Notes under the pieces: generated by a model
What the model was told of the DNA's origin: nothing
Database searches by the model: none
What the model saw: the letters and a program-made list of their open reading frames with translations, nothing else
Shown here: positions 8,504 to 17,575 of the stretch, piece by piece
Numbering within the stretch: the first letter of the stretch is position 1
Layout of the letters: each line of letters opens with the position of its first letter
Made by a program: the position numbers and the translations under genes
Source: a bacterium
GTDB taxonomy: Bacteria > Campylobacterota > Campylobacteria > Campylobacterales > Sulfurovaceae
Direction of reading: 5' to 3'
NCBI GenBank assembly: GCA_018822805.1
Contig: JAHJJU010000043.1
Location: 1-35,838 of the forward strand
DNA: 35,838 nt

Positions 8504-9347
8504 TAAAAAAAGTATTAAAAGTATTGTCAAGGTTCTTCTAACCTTGACAGCACTTTATGTGGTTTTTTCCAAAGTTGATTTTTCGCAAGTTCAAAGTATC
8601 ATCATCAATGCCAATTTATGGTATCTACTCTTAGCCCTACTTTTTTTTAATTTTTCTAAAATTTTAAGCTCGATTAGACTCAATATCTATTTCAGACATA
8701 TTGCTGTTAAGATTTCTGAAATATATGCTTTAAAACTCTACTATATCGGCATGTTTTACAATCTATTTTTGCCAGGAGGTATTGGTGGTGATGGATATAA
8801 AATTTATTTGTTAAAAAAGAGCCATGAGGTAAAGGTGAGTAAACTCATTAACATCACCCTACTTGACCGGCTTAGTGGATTAATCCCTCTACTTTTTTTT
8901 GCCGGATTACTATTTATAGCTAGTGAGTTTTATAGCCACTATCCTTGGTTGGACTATGTAATTATTATTGGCGTAGTTCTCATTTTCCCACTGTTCTATG
9001 TGCTCAATCTTTTGATGTTTAAAAATTATATTTCTCTATTTTTTAAAACAACATTTTTAGGAAGTATCGTTCAACTCTTACAGTTGGTTTCTGCTTTTTT
9101 TATCGTCTATGCCATCGGATATGAGAGTAATCTTTTGATCTTTTTAACACTTTTTTTACTCTCTTCCGTGGTTGCAGTATTACCGATTAGTATTGGAGGT
9201 ATCGGAGTCAGAGAATTAACCTTTGTTTATGGCTTAACACTCCTTGAATTGGAAGCCGGTGGAGGTGTAGCCTTTTCACTTTTATTCTTTCTTATCACAG
9301 CACTCTCTTCATTTGTAGGTATATTTTTAAATGAGGAGCGTCAATAA
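8490..9347 (+). CDS. LPG-synthase TM-region / UPF0104 family membrane protein
   Basis: A 285-residue protein starting at TTG inside the end of the GT2 gene; AGAG lies about 7 bases before it. It has seven or eight membrane helices. The family pattern is seen in LFLPGGIGGDGYKIYLLKK, in LLDRLSGLIPL, and in the late LPISIGGIGVRELTFVYGL. This is the membrane domain of MprF-type lysylphosphatidylglycerol synthases, which on its own (UPF0104) occurs beside envelope glycosyltransferases and is thought to act as a lipid flippase-like protein. There is no aminoacyl-transfer domain here. It is the last gene of the PAP2-GT39-GT2 operon and ends 3 bases from the convergent island. Confidence 0.8.
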   Translation: MVKLNKKSIKSIVKVLLTLTALYVVFSKVDFSQVQSIIINANLWYLLLALLFFNFSKILSSIRLNIYFRHIAVKISEIYALKLYYIGMFYNLFLPGGIGGDGYKIYLLKKSHEVKVSKLINITLLDRLSGLIPLLFFAGLLFIASEFYSHYPWLDYVIIIGVVLIFPLFYVLNLLMFKNYISLFFKTTFLGSIVQLLQLVSAFFIVYAIGYESNLLIFLTLFLLSSVVAVLPISIGGIGVRELTFVYGLTLLELEAGGGVAFSLLFFLITALSSFVGIFLNEERQ

Positions 9348-9350
9348 ACT

Positions 9351-11006
9351 TTATAGCTCTTCCTCACAATACACCAGCTCCCACCCCCTAAACACCAATA
9401 CTATTTTAAGATATCTCTTGCCCAAATCGTATTGGTTGAGCTGTTTTTTTGCTTCTGCGATTCTTGATTTTAGCGTTGCTTCATAGTTTGGCTCTGACCT
9501 TTTAATATATTTCAGCTCTATTATCACACCAAAAGGTACTTCCTCTTTAATGGGGTCTAAGAGTATGTCAATATAGCCTTTATTTGATTCTACTTCGCTT
9601 TTGAGTTCATAAAATGTATTTAAATTTAGGTAGGCTAATAGATAGGCTTTTACAAAGTTTTCACCGTCGATATAATCTCGTATGGAAGTACTGTTTTTTA
9701 TGACTTCACCGATATAGTGAAATACGCTCAAATCTTTGTTAATGGCTAAGTCTGATAGATAGACATTTAATCTCTCTACCTTCATATTGTAATCTTCAAA
9801 ATCTTTATAAGCATAATGTATAAACTCTGCTAAAAGTTTTTTAAGTGTTTGATTAGGGATTTTTAGATTTAATCGAAACAGATCTCTTTCAATGGTTACA
9901 AACCCTAACGAATAGATAAACGATTTAAAGTTATCTTCATTAGCCAGTTCAAAGGCACTAAAGTTGTCTTTGATTTTGGTTGTGGTGACTTTATTACCTA
10001 AAATAAGATTGTTAAGCATCTCAAAGTTACCATTGAGTTTTTGATTGGTATAGACTAAGAACTTCAATTTACTATAATCTGTCCGTACATTGACATCTAT
10101 CAAATCTCTTGGCTCTTCATCATACCGAATCAATGAATCAAAGTAGTAGAGTATCATATCACTGTTATAGATGGTGTGTTTGGTATCTTCATTAAATCTA
10201 TAACTGTTATACCACTCATTACACCTACTAACTATATGCTCTTTTTGTTCACCTAAACCATAAAAATCTATCATCTCTATAAGTTCACTTTTAGTGATTC
10301 CCACCATATCATTAAAGTTTTTGTTGAGTGAGATATTTTTACCAATATTGCTCCCACTTGTCACATCATAAAGAGCCAAGGGTGAAACACCTGTAAAAAA
10401 CATCTTTTTAATAGCCCCAGATGTTCCAACTTTAAGCATAGTAAAAAATTCTTTATAGATGGCATTTTGAGAGGTAACCAGATTTTTATAGGCATCCATA
10501 TCACTAATGAGTAGTTTCGTTACGAAATTGTCATACTCATCGATGAGAATATAGATTGGAAGATTATATTTACTACAATAAATAAAAAGAGACTCCAACT
10601 TAGAGATAGGATTTTCTATATCAACTATTGGAATATCATATTTATCACAAAAACTATCAATCCTTAGATTAAGATGCGTCCTAAAACTACGCTCATAATC
10701 GGTAATATCCACAGCCGAAAAATCAAACCGAAGGATATAAAAGCTATTCTTCAAGGGTGTTGGATGCTTTAAAATATAAGTATCGTTAAATATTGCTTGA
10801 AACTCTTCTTTATAGTAGACATCAAAATAGTACTCCAACATTGAGATGGTCAAAGACTTACCAAAGCGTCTAGGTCTTAGAAAAAATAGAAAATCTGCCT
10901 CTTGTTCTATCTGCTCTATAAACTTTGTTTTATCGATATAGTAATAGTTCTCTATTTTTACTCTTCTAAAATCGCTTAATCCGTAGGGTAGTTTTGTTTT
11001 ATTCAT
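9351..11006 (-). CDS. AAA-ATPase-like protein with C-terminal PD-(D/E)XK nuclease (DUF1703 type)
   Basis: A 551-residue protein of the AAA_ATPase-like plus PDDEXK_9 architecture. It starts with the family-specific LPYGLSDFRRV...YYIDKTKFI segment. The P-loop is FLRPRRFGKSL (44-52), which lacks the first glycine as is normal for this family, and Walker B is IYILIDEYDN (D156, E157). The C-terminus has a nuclease-like core D480 ... E498-x-K500. These proteins are common in genomes rich in mobile DNA; their role is not settled (nuclease, transposition-linked or defence). It is the last gene of the island and convergent with the glycan operon. A second, diverged relative lies at 17782-19317. The domain call is firm; the function is unknown. 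Confidence 0.85.
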   Translation of the reverse strand: MNKTKLPYGLSDFRRVKIENYYYIDKTKFIEQIEQEADFLFFLRPRRFGKSLTISMLEYYFDVYYKEEFQAIFNDTYILKHPTPLKNSFYILRFDFSAVDITDYERSFRTHLNLRIDSFCDKYDIPIVDIENPISKLESLFIYCSKYNLPIYILIDEYDNFVTKLLISDMDAYKNLVTSQNAIYKEFFTMLKVGTSGAIKKMFFTGVSPLALYDVTSGSNIGKNISLNKNFNDMVGITKSELIEMIDFYGLGEQKEHIVSRCNEWYNSYRFNEDTKHTIYNSDMILYYFDSLIRYDEEPRDLIDVNVRTDYSKLKFLVYTNQKLNGNFEMLNNLILGNKVTTTKIKDNFSAFELANEDNFKSFIYSLGFVTIERDLFRLNLKIPNQTLKKLLAEFIHYAYKDFEDYNMKVERLNVYLSDLAINKDLSVFHYIGEVIKNSTSIRDYIDGENFVKAYLLAYLNLNTFYELKSEVESNKGYIDILLDPIKEEVPFGVIIELKYIKRSEPNYEATLKSRIAEAKKQLNQYDLGKRYLKIVLVFRGWELVYCEEEL

Positions 11007-11022
11007 TTTATATCTTTTTTCA

Positions 11023-11430
11023 TTATGCTCTTATCTTGATGGTGAAATTAATTGATAATCTATCAAATTGATTTTTATCTATCACGGTACTATTATTAGT
11101 ATAATCCTGTTCTTGTGTATCAAGAAATAGATTAACACGATGATTTTGTCTAAAATTACTTTTGTGTTTAAACTCTACCAAATTCTCATATTGTTTCTCA
11201 AAAATCAACTCTTCAACCAAAAAATATCCTGACTCAATATAGAGTTTAAAATAGTCCAAGTTTGAATTAAAAGTTTGATTATTCTTTAAAAATTCACTAT
11301 AAAGATCAAAAGCTATCGTACATTTTTGATGAAAAATCTTCTCTAATTTTTCATCTAATTTTACTTTTTTTCTTTCTATTTTTTGCTCTTTTTTAAAAAT
11401 TTTCTGTAATTTTTCTTGTTGACTTCTCAT
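11023..11430 (-). CDS. Hypothetical 135-aa protein with basic coiled-coil N-terminus
   Basis: No family is recognised. The first 35 residues are strongly charged and lysine-rich (LQKIFKKEQKIERKKVKLDE), likely a helix or coiled coil. The rest is a mixed domain with aromatic residues (FDLYSEFLKNN, YFKLYIESGYFLVEELIF). The start is well supported: GGAG lies 7 bases before the ATG and overlaps the stop region of the truncated ATPase gene upstream, suggesting translational coupling. It ends 16 bases before the DUF1703-type gene. It could be a partner of the ATPase whose 3' part has been lost, or a small accessory gene of the island. Confidence 0.6.
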   Translation of the reverse strand: MRSQQEKLQKIFKKEQKIERKKVKLDEKLEKIFHQKCTIAFDLYSEFLKNNQTFNSNLDYFKLYIESGYFLVEELIFEKQYENLVEFKHKSNFRQNHRVNLFLDTQEQDYTNNSTVIDKNQFDRLSINFTIKIRA

Positions 11431-11439
11431 TTAATACTC

Positions 11440-12084
11440 CTAAAAAAGTTCTGAAAAAAGATTTTTGTATTGATGCGTTGTATTCTCAAACATACCATCA
11501 TCACCCAATATAATCTTAGATTGAAATTTACTTTGAGATTTGACCAGATTAAAAACCTCTCCCTCTTCTATGCCTTTAAATCCTATGGTTATGGCTTGTA
11601 AAAGTAAGGTTTTACCATCACCATTTTCACCGACTATATATATCTCTTTTTTATCCTCTACATTATCTATTTTTAAATTTTGAATACTGTAAAAATCTTT
11701 TATCTCTATGCTTTTAAGTGGCAAGTTTATATCTTTTTTTACCCGTGCTGTTTCGGTCTGGGTATTACTATTTTTAAAAAATATTTTTGCTTTATCTTGA
11801 ATCAATGTGATAGAGGTGGCAAGTTGTGTGTGATACAATGATATGTGAGTTTTATCTTGTGCATTTTCTGAAAAATAAGCTAGTTTCTTATTTAGCATAT
11901 TCAAAAGTATAGTATTATCAACAGAAGCCAATTCATCAAATCTTTCTATATAAAGCTTGATAGTTTTCAAAAAAGCTTGGCTATCTATATTTTTATTATC
12001 AAGTAACTCAACAATAGCATCCGTAGACAAGATACTCTCTACTTCATAAAGATGTGTTTTAATTTGATTTAGTATATCTTTCAT
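11440..12084 (-). pseudogene. P-loop (AAA/ABC-type) ATPase, apparently truncated after Walker A
   Basis: A 214-residue product. Residues 1-110 are helical and unrecognised. Then comes the typical start of a RecF/SMC-like or AAA-type ATPase domain (SIEIKDFYSIQNLKI, IYIVGENGDGKT with the P-loop at 152-159, LLQAITIGF). The protein stops about 55 residues after the P-loop, with no Q-loop, signature motif or Walker B, so as it stands it cannot be a complete ATPase. The end QYKNLFSELF runs straight into the stop just before the SD of the next gene, which looks like the join of an internal deletion. AAGGAG precedes the start. It could still be expressed as a fragment. Confidence 0.6.
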
Positions 12085-12133
12085 TTATGATTAGCTCCTT
12101 TTTTGTTGTTGTCTATATAGATATAATTATCTT

Positions 12134-12832
12134 CTATTCATTATATTCTCTAAATTGAACTATAAACTTTTTTAATATTTCGACATTTATAAAATATTTG
12201 TTATAAACAATACCAATTTCATCTTTATTACTATTTCTCTTAATGAGTAAATTGGACTTTTCATCATTAATAATTTTATCTATTTCAATAATATTCTCAG
12301 CTATGAACTTTAAGAAAGTTAAAGTATTTTCATATTTTAAATTTTCTATTTCAATAATATCTTCTGCTCTAGTAATTCCTACATATAATATATTGTATTC
12401 TTCTTGTATGTCTATATTGTTATCAATAAACAATTCTTCAGATGTTTGATCTGTCTCTTCTTGCTTTATATCTTGTAAAGAAAATTGTGTAGTAGCATTG
12501 CCATTATCAAATATTTCTCCAAAATCAATCGAATAAGAGGGATTTTTTTTCTTTTCAACTTTTTTACAATTAGGATTTTCCGATGAGCAAAAACCTAAAA
12601 TATTATTATTTGAAGATAATAATTCAATAATGTCATCTCCCCTTAATGATATTTTTCTTTGAATATTAGAAGACTCAATAAGAATAACTTTTTCATATTC
12701 CAACCCTTTAACTTTATGGATTGTAGATATTATGTTTAAACTGTTCTCATTTGAAAATTCTTTTATCAATACAGATAAACTTTTTTCAACAATATGAGAA
12801 TAATTCTCTTTGGTTTCTAAATTATGAATCAA
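12134..12832 (-). CDS. UvrD-like SF1 helicase, C-terminal part (motifs V-VI), split from upstream gene
   Basis: 232 codons from TTG at 12832, overlapping the TGA of the 676-residue gene (TTGA). It carries helicase motif V (STIHKVKGLEYEKVILIE, about residues 36-53) and motif VI (YNILYVGITRAEDIIEI, about 145-161), which are the parts missing from the upstream product. Between them is an unusual insert of about 80 residues containing CSSENPNCKK. The two reading frames differ by -1, and adding one A to the A5 tract at 12851-12855 would join them into one protein of roughly 915 residues. This is therefore probably one helicase gene broken by an indel (real or from assembly). Independent translation from TTG is possible but less likely. 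Confidence 0.75.
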   Translation of the reverse strand: MIHNLETKENYSHIVEKSLSVLIKEFSNENSLNIISTIHKVKGLEYEKVILIESSNIQRKISLRGDDIIELLSSNNNILGFCSSENPNCKKVEKKKNPSYSIDFGEIFDNGNATTQFSLQDIKQEETDQTSEELFIDNNIDIQEEYNILYVGITRAEDIIEIENLKYENTLTFLKFIAENIIEIDKIINDEKSNLLIKRNSNKDEIGIVYNKYFINVEILKKFIVQFREYNE

Positions 12833-14859
12833 TTCAAAGTGACATCTTGATTTTTATAAGAAATATATTCTAATTCATAAAGTGATGATATTTTTCTTAA
12901 TCTTTTATTTATAAAATTTGGAAAGATAGCATTTTCTTTATTATCTCTAAACTTTTGAACGATGTATTCAATATCTTTTTTAGTATCCTTATCATTACGA
13001 TTATAAAAACTAGCGTCACATTTAGATAGGCTAGATGTACTCAGACCTTGATTAATTAAATCATTTTTTACTTTCATGGTATATCTATAGAGTTCATAGA
13101 TATCTATCAATAAATTCATATCAAAATCTTGTTCAATACTCATAAAAAGATTAAAATCCATTTTATTTTCTAAAAACTCTAATGCTTTTATAAGAACGGG
13201 TAATTTTCCCCTAGATAAATATCCTGTTTTTAAAATTTTCCCTTCTTCTTTGGTTTCACTTATTTTTTTTGCTCCAATAATCGCAATATTTCTCAATTTC
13301 AATATTAAATTTGTTAAAGTTTCAATAGAACTATTTTTAGAAAATCTAAAAGTTTTTGTTAAATGTTTCTCAATATAAATAGAATTATTTACAACTCTTT
13401 TAATAGATTTTGATAAATTAATATTTCCTAGAAAACCATAAATTTTTTGATTATTATCTCCTACAACTATTACTTTATAGTTATAGGATAAAATACTATT
13501 AATTATAAACTTACCCAAAACTCTTGAAACATCTTGAGATTCATCAAGCACAATAAAATCATAACTTAAAGTATAATTATTCTCCACAAATGTTTTTAAA
13601 TAAGTACCATGCGTTGTTATGTTTGAATTTTCTATATGCTCCCAAAGTTGTGGAATATGGGGAATAGCCTTTTTAATTTTATTGATAAAAAAATTCTTAT
13701 TATTTTGCTCATCTTCAGATTTATTACTATATTCAAGTTCAATTTCATTAATTAATCTTCGTTCTAATCTATGCAATTCATCCAAATTATTTTCTGAACC
13801 ACAAAAATTATCATATACTTTACGAATATCATCAATTTTATAAAATTCTGTTGTAATCTCCAAATCAAAAAGTTCAGCGATGATATTATTCATCAATCTG
13901 TTATCAGCAATATTTTTATCTGCTTCTTTATGTCTAAAAGCTAAGGCATGTAAAGTTCTTACTTCTGTGTTTGATGGAAATCTATTTCTAGCATCTTCAA
14001 CAATTTTTTTATTAAATGCGAGATATAAAAATTTACTTTCAGGATTCTCCTTGGTTATCATTTCTAAAGTACTTGTTTTTGTACAACCTGCTAAAGCTTC
14101 TATAATTAAAACTTGTCCTTGTTCCATCTCTTTTGATGTCTTTATAATCTCTAATTGTTCTTCTGTTGGTTGAAAACTCTTAATAGAGCTTATTGGAAGT
14201 TTTTTTTCTTCCTCTTCTAAAGCTAGGTTTTCAAGAATATAATCAATTTTTAAACCAATATTTTCTATAGTTATTTGAATAATAATATTTTGAAATATTT
14301 CATCTTTTAAAATATCAAACTTATCTTGATTGTCTATAAAAAGAAGTTTAAAGCTATTCGATAAATTATGATTGTTAATTCTTGAAAAATTTTTCATAGC
14401 TATCAAAAAATATATTAATAGTGTTTTTCTTGATGCTTTAATCAAAGGAGATGTATCTAATAATGATAATATCTCATCAAAACGATGATGATAATCTTCT
14501 GTTATATTGTTGATATTTAAAAATTTTATATTTGCTTGAATTTGATAATTGGTTTCTGTAGATTTTAAATAAGACAACAAAACCCTAATGCTACTTTCAA
14601 ACTGAATAGTTTCAAAACAATGAAATAATAAAACAAGAAATTCATTGATTATTAAATCATTATCTTTAGAAATAAGTTTATTGTCTTCTAATATAAAAAG
14701 TAATTTTTCTAAATCAAATTTTTCATTGTCTATCTCTTCTTTATTTTTCGATTGGAAGAATATTTTAATATTCTTCCAATCATTATTGAGATAATCACTA
14801 AAGTCATCTACATTTTTTAATTCTTCAATATCATTATAAAGTGATTTGATAGTTAACAT
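12829..14859 (-). CDS. UvrD/FBH1-like SF1 helicase, N-terminal part (motifs Q to IV)
   Basis: 676 residues. Residues 1-220 form an all-helical, unrecognised N-terminal domain. Then come a Q-tip (FQPTEEQLEII), a P-loop AGCTKTST (257-264, with T in place of the usual G before K, a variant I associate with FBH1-like helicases), motif Ia (YLAFNKKIVEDA), motif II VLDESQD (D439, E440), motif III VVGDNNQKIYGF (466-477) and motif IV TFRFS (503-507). Motifs V and VI are absent and lie in the next ORF in the -1 frame. The start ATG shares one base with the TAA of the 524-residue gene (TAATG), so translation is coupled. It probably acts on DNA; no target is known. Confidence 0.8.
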   Translation of the reverse strand: MLTIKSLYNDIEELKNVDDFSDYLNNDWKNIKIFFQSKNKEEIDNEKFDLEKLLFILEDNKLISKDNDLIINEFLVLLFHCFETIQFESSIRVLLSYLKSTETNYQIQANIKFLNINNITEDYHHRFDEILSLLDTSPLIKASRKTLLIYFLIAMKNFSRINNHNLSNSFKLLFIDNQDKFDILKDEIFQNIIIQITIENIGLKIDYILENLALEEEEKKLPISSIKSFQPTEEQLEIIKTSKEMEQGQVLIIEALAGCTKTSTLEMITKENPESKFLYLAFNKKIVEDARNRFPSNTEVRTLHALAFRHKEADKNIADNRLMNNIIAELFDLEITTEFYKIDDIRKVYDNFCGSENNLDELHRLERRLINEIELEYSNKSEDEQNNKNFFINKIKKAIPHIPQLWEHIENSNITTHGTYLKTFVENNYTLSYDFIVLDESQDVSRVLGKFIINSILSYNYKVIVVGDNNQKIYGFLGNINLSKSIKRVVNNSIYIEKHLTKTFRFSKNSSIETLTNLILKLRNIAIIGAKKISETKEEGKILKTGYLSRGKLPVLIKALEFLENKMDFNLFMSIEQDFDMNLLIDIYELYRYTMKVKNDLINQGLSTSSLSKCDASFYNRNDKDTKKDIEYIVQKFRDNKENAIFPNFINKRLRKISSLYELEYISYKNQDVTLN

Positions 14860-16433
14860 TATTTTTTATCCAATCTAAAGGCATCAAAAAGTTGGTTTCT
14901 TTTTTTTTCATCATCTATATTTAAAATAAATTCTTCTACTTCTTCTTTATAAATAAATGATTCTTCAAATTCATTCTCTTTCATTGAAATTTTAATTGTT
15001 TTTTTCTGATTTTGATATAGAAATTTAAATAAACCAGAATTTACTGGTGTTATTTTTTTCCCATATTTTTCTAATATATTTGTAATAATAGTTTTCCAAT
15101 CATTTGTAGATAGAGTAATGAGTTCTACATCAAAATATCTCTTTCTTTCTATTATGTACCAATTCGTAATTTTTTTATTCAATATTATTTTTAGAGGTTT
15201 ATATTTTGGATACTCTAAATACTCAAACTCTCCATTAGAAATTTTATCATTAAAAACATATTGATAAATACTCTCAATAGTGATATAATCAAGTTTAGAA
15301 TCAAGCATAAATTTTATGTTTTTCTCTCTCTTATCAATTAATAAATTTTTAAAAACATCATCTTCAATTTCAATGGCTTCTCTTGCCCGTATTTTTGAAT
15401 AACCATAGTACAATCCAAACATAGCTAAAAGTATTTCAGCTCTATCTATTTTTTCAATCTCTTGAATCTTAAATTTTAAACTCTCCATATCTCCATCAAA
15501 ACGATTAATATATAAATATGCAGAATGAAAGTCTTTAGTATTTTGTAACGATTTCAATGCTTCCATTTTAGTCATTTCATCAAACAGTTCTAATAATAGT
15601 TTTTCATTTTCATTCTTGTTTGCAATATCTTTGATAAAACCATCATCTATCTGTTCTTTTTTATATAGTTTTTCAATAAGAGCAAAGGAAGTCTCTTCTA
15701 TTTGTAATAATTCTTTTAAAAATTTAAGTTTCTTTTCGTCAATTTCTTTGACTTCTATTTTATTGTTTAGTTGCCCCAATAAAATAAAATAATAGTCAGA
15801 ATAATTTGATATACATTTCCCTCTATTGGCAAAATAAAAATTAGTATTTTTTATAAAAGCAAATAGTCCTAGAATTTTGTCATATTTTAGTAATTTTTCT
15901 TGATTTTTTTTATTTTTTACTAAAAGTGGCTTATATGGATAAAGTTTTGATTCTTTGGAGATTTTTAACCATTTTATGATTTTATTTCTTACAGTGAAAG
16001 GGATCTGATATTGTTTTAACTTTTTATTAAAACTTTTTGTCAATATCGTAAATCTCTCACTTGGGAAATAACCAACATCCCCTATGTTAAAAATTGATTG
16101 ATACTGACTTATTATCTCTTTATTCGCAATATATATTTGTCTAATTCTTGTTATTGGAAGAGGTACGTTACAAGCATATATTTTATCTTCTGTATTAACA
16201 GTTAAAGAAATAGACTCTAATACTTGTATCTCCTCTTCTGCTAAAACTATTTCTAATAAAATTTGATTATCCGTCAATGTATCAAAATATCCATCCGATA
16301 AAAGTATAAAATCTTTGTTTTTACTTTGAATATCTTCTTCTGTTCGATTTTCAATATATTTAGTTGGAACAATCATAGCTTTACTTATATAATCAGCTAA
16401 ATTACTTCGATGTATTTGCATATAAAATTTCAT
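14859..16433 (-). CDS. Protein of unknown family between two helicase genes
   Basis: A 524-residue, lysine-rich protein. I recognise no domain, no P-loop, no nuclease motif and no membrane segment. Visible features are an N-terminal beta-rich part (FILLSDGYFDTL, ILLEIVLAEEEIQVLESISLTV), a motif-like PLPITRIRQIYI, an aromatic segment NTNFYFANRGKCISNYSDYYFILL, and an acidic, charged C-terminus (EEVEEFILNIDDEKKR). It is locked between two SF1 helicase genes: 2 bases after the first, whose TAA overlaps its SD, and one base overlap with the second. Its product is therefore probably a partner of one or both helicases. It could be a DNA-binding or regulatory subunit; this is inference from position only. 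Confidence 0.6.
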   Translation of the reverse strand: MKFYMQIHRSNLADYISKAMIVPTKYIENRTEEDIQSKNKDFILLSDGYFDTLTDNQILLEIVLAEEEIQVLESISLTVNTEDKIYACNVPLPITRIRQIYIANKEIISQYQSIFNIGDVGYFPSERFTILTKSFNKKLKQYQIPFTVRNKIIKWLKISKESKLYPYKPLLVKNKKNQEKLLKYDKILGLFAFIKNTNFYFANRGKCISNYSDYYFILLGQLNNKIEVKEIDEKKLKFLKELLQIEETSFALIEKLYKKEQIDDGFIKDIANKNENEKLLLELFDEMTKMEALKSLQNTKDFHSAYLYINRFDGDMESLKFKIQEIEKIDRAEILLAMFGLYYGYSKIRAREAIEIEDDVFKNLLIDKREKNIKFMLDSKLDYITIESIYQYVFNDKISNGEFEYLEYPKYKPLKIILNKKITNWYIIERKRYFDVELITLSTNDWKTIITNILEKYGKKITPVNSGLFKFLYQNQKKTIKISMKENEFEESFIYKEEVEEFILNIDDEKKRNQLFDAFRLDKK

Positions 16434-16435
16434 GT

Positions 16436-17554
16436 TTATCCTTTTTTTAGTTCATAGGTAGTAGGATTAAAATTTTCAAATATAGGAGATAACTTACCTA
16501 TACAAAAAACAAATAATCTTATTTTTGCCCTTGTAGCACCTACAAAATATTGATTTGAATGGTCTGGATTTGTTTGTTCAAACCCGAGCATCATAACAGT
16601 GTCAAACTCCATACCTTTAGCAGATTTAAAAGTAGTAACCAATATGTTTTGTAAATTGTTTTCAGTTTCACTTTTTTCCTCTTCACTTAATCCACTATGA
16701 TATTGAGAACATTCATAATCATTTTTAATTGCTTTGTAATATTCATTTACTAAATGTTTACTAGGAACTAATATTGCTATGTTTGATTTTTTATTGCCAT
16801 CTAAAACTTTTTTTATTAGTTCTTTTGTATCATTAAAAGTATTACTCACATAAATTTGAGGCTTTAAAGAAGAGTTTTTTTCAAATCTCTCTAGTATAAT
16901 TTTATCATTTGCTCTTGCATTATTAGGCACAAACTCTTTGGCAAAATTAAAAATTTCAAAAGAGTTTCTATAGTTTTTAATTAAATGATGTTGTTCTAAA
17001 TCAGGTAAAGTATTTAATATCTTTGCTTCTGTAGTCGATACATCATATAATTGTTGAGCATCATCAGCTCCTATAGATACTTTTCCTATTTTACTAAAAG
17101 CATCATAAATAGGAATATGTAAGTCTTGACCTTCATCAAAAATAAATTCATTATAGGAAAGATTTTGTAATAGTTCATGAAGTTTTGTTGCATCTTTATC
17201 ATAATTCGTTAACCATTTCCCTGTTTCATTTATAAAAAATCGATGAATAGTTTGTACTGATAAATCCTTTAGACCCAAATGTTCAACTGAATTCTTTATA
17301 GCAACCCCAAGCATACGATTATAAATAAGCAGTAAAGTTTTATTGTTTAAGTCAAGAGATTTTCTCAAACGATAAATCGCAACAACTGTTTTTCCTGCTC
17401 CTGGAACACCTGTCACTAAAATTGGATTCATTTCATCTATGGCTCTTTTTTGTTCTCTTGATAGGTCAGTAAATTTAGGTAATCTAAAATTAAATTTCAT
17501 ATAAACTCTTTTATTTTTTTCTCTTAACTTTTCTATATACTTTAATTTAGCCAT
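16436..17554 (-). CDS. Compact UvrD-like SF1 DNA helicase
   Basis: 372 residues containing a full set of SF1 motifs in a very short frame: P-loop GVPGAGKT (49-56), motif Ia LLLIYNRML, motif II FDEGQD (D140, E141), motif III IGADDAQQLYD, motif IV NYRNS (194-198), motif V TTFKSAKGMEFDTVMML and motif VI YFVGATRAKIRLFV. Compared with UvrD/PcrA (about 720 residues) the 1B and 2B insertions are nearly absent. It is first in a coupled cassette with the 524-residue protein and the split helicase. The start is uncertain: the ATG at 17554 has no clear SD, while the internal ATG at 17500 (Met19) has AAGAG 5 bases upstream and would remove only a basic leader. Confidence 0.85.
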   Translation of the reverse strand: MAKLKYIEKLREKNKRVYMKFNFRLPKFTDLSREQKRAIDEMNPILVTGVPGAGKTVVAIYRLRKSLDLNNKTLLLIYNRMLGVAIKNSVEHLGLKDLSVQTIHRFFINETGKWLTNYDKDATKLHELLQNLSYNEFIFDEGQDLHIPIYDAFSKIGKVSIGADDAQQLYDVSTTEAKILNTLPDLEQHHLIKNYRNSFEIFNFAKEFVPNNARANDKIILERFEKNSSLKPQIYVSNTFNDTKELIKKVLDGNKKSNIAILVPSKHLVNEYYKAIKNDYECSQYHSGLSEEEKSETENNLQNILVTTFKSAKGMEFDTVMMLGFEQTNPDHSNQYFVGATRAKIRLFVFCIGKLSPIFENFNPTTYELKKG

Positions 17555-17575
17555 TTATTAACACTAAATTATTTT

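Noticed and set aside
12829..12856. Programmed -1 frameshift to make the full helicase
   Set aside because: The A tract reads T AAA AAT in the zero frame, which is not a proper X XXY YYZ slippery heptamer, and I see no clear stimulatory hairpin. An indel is simpler.
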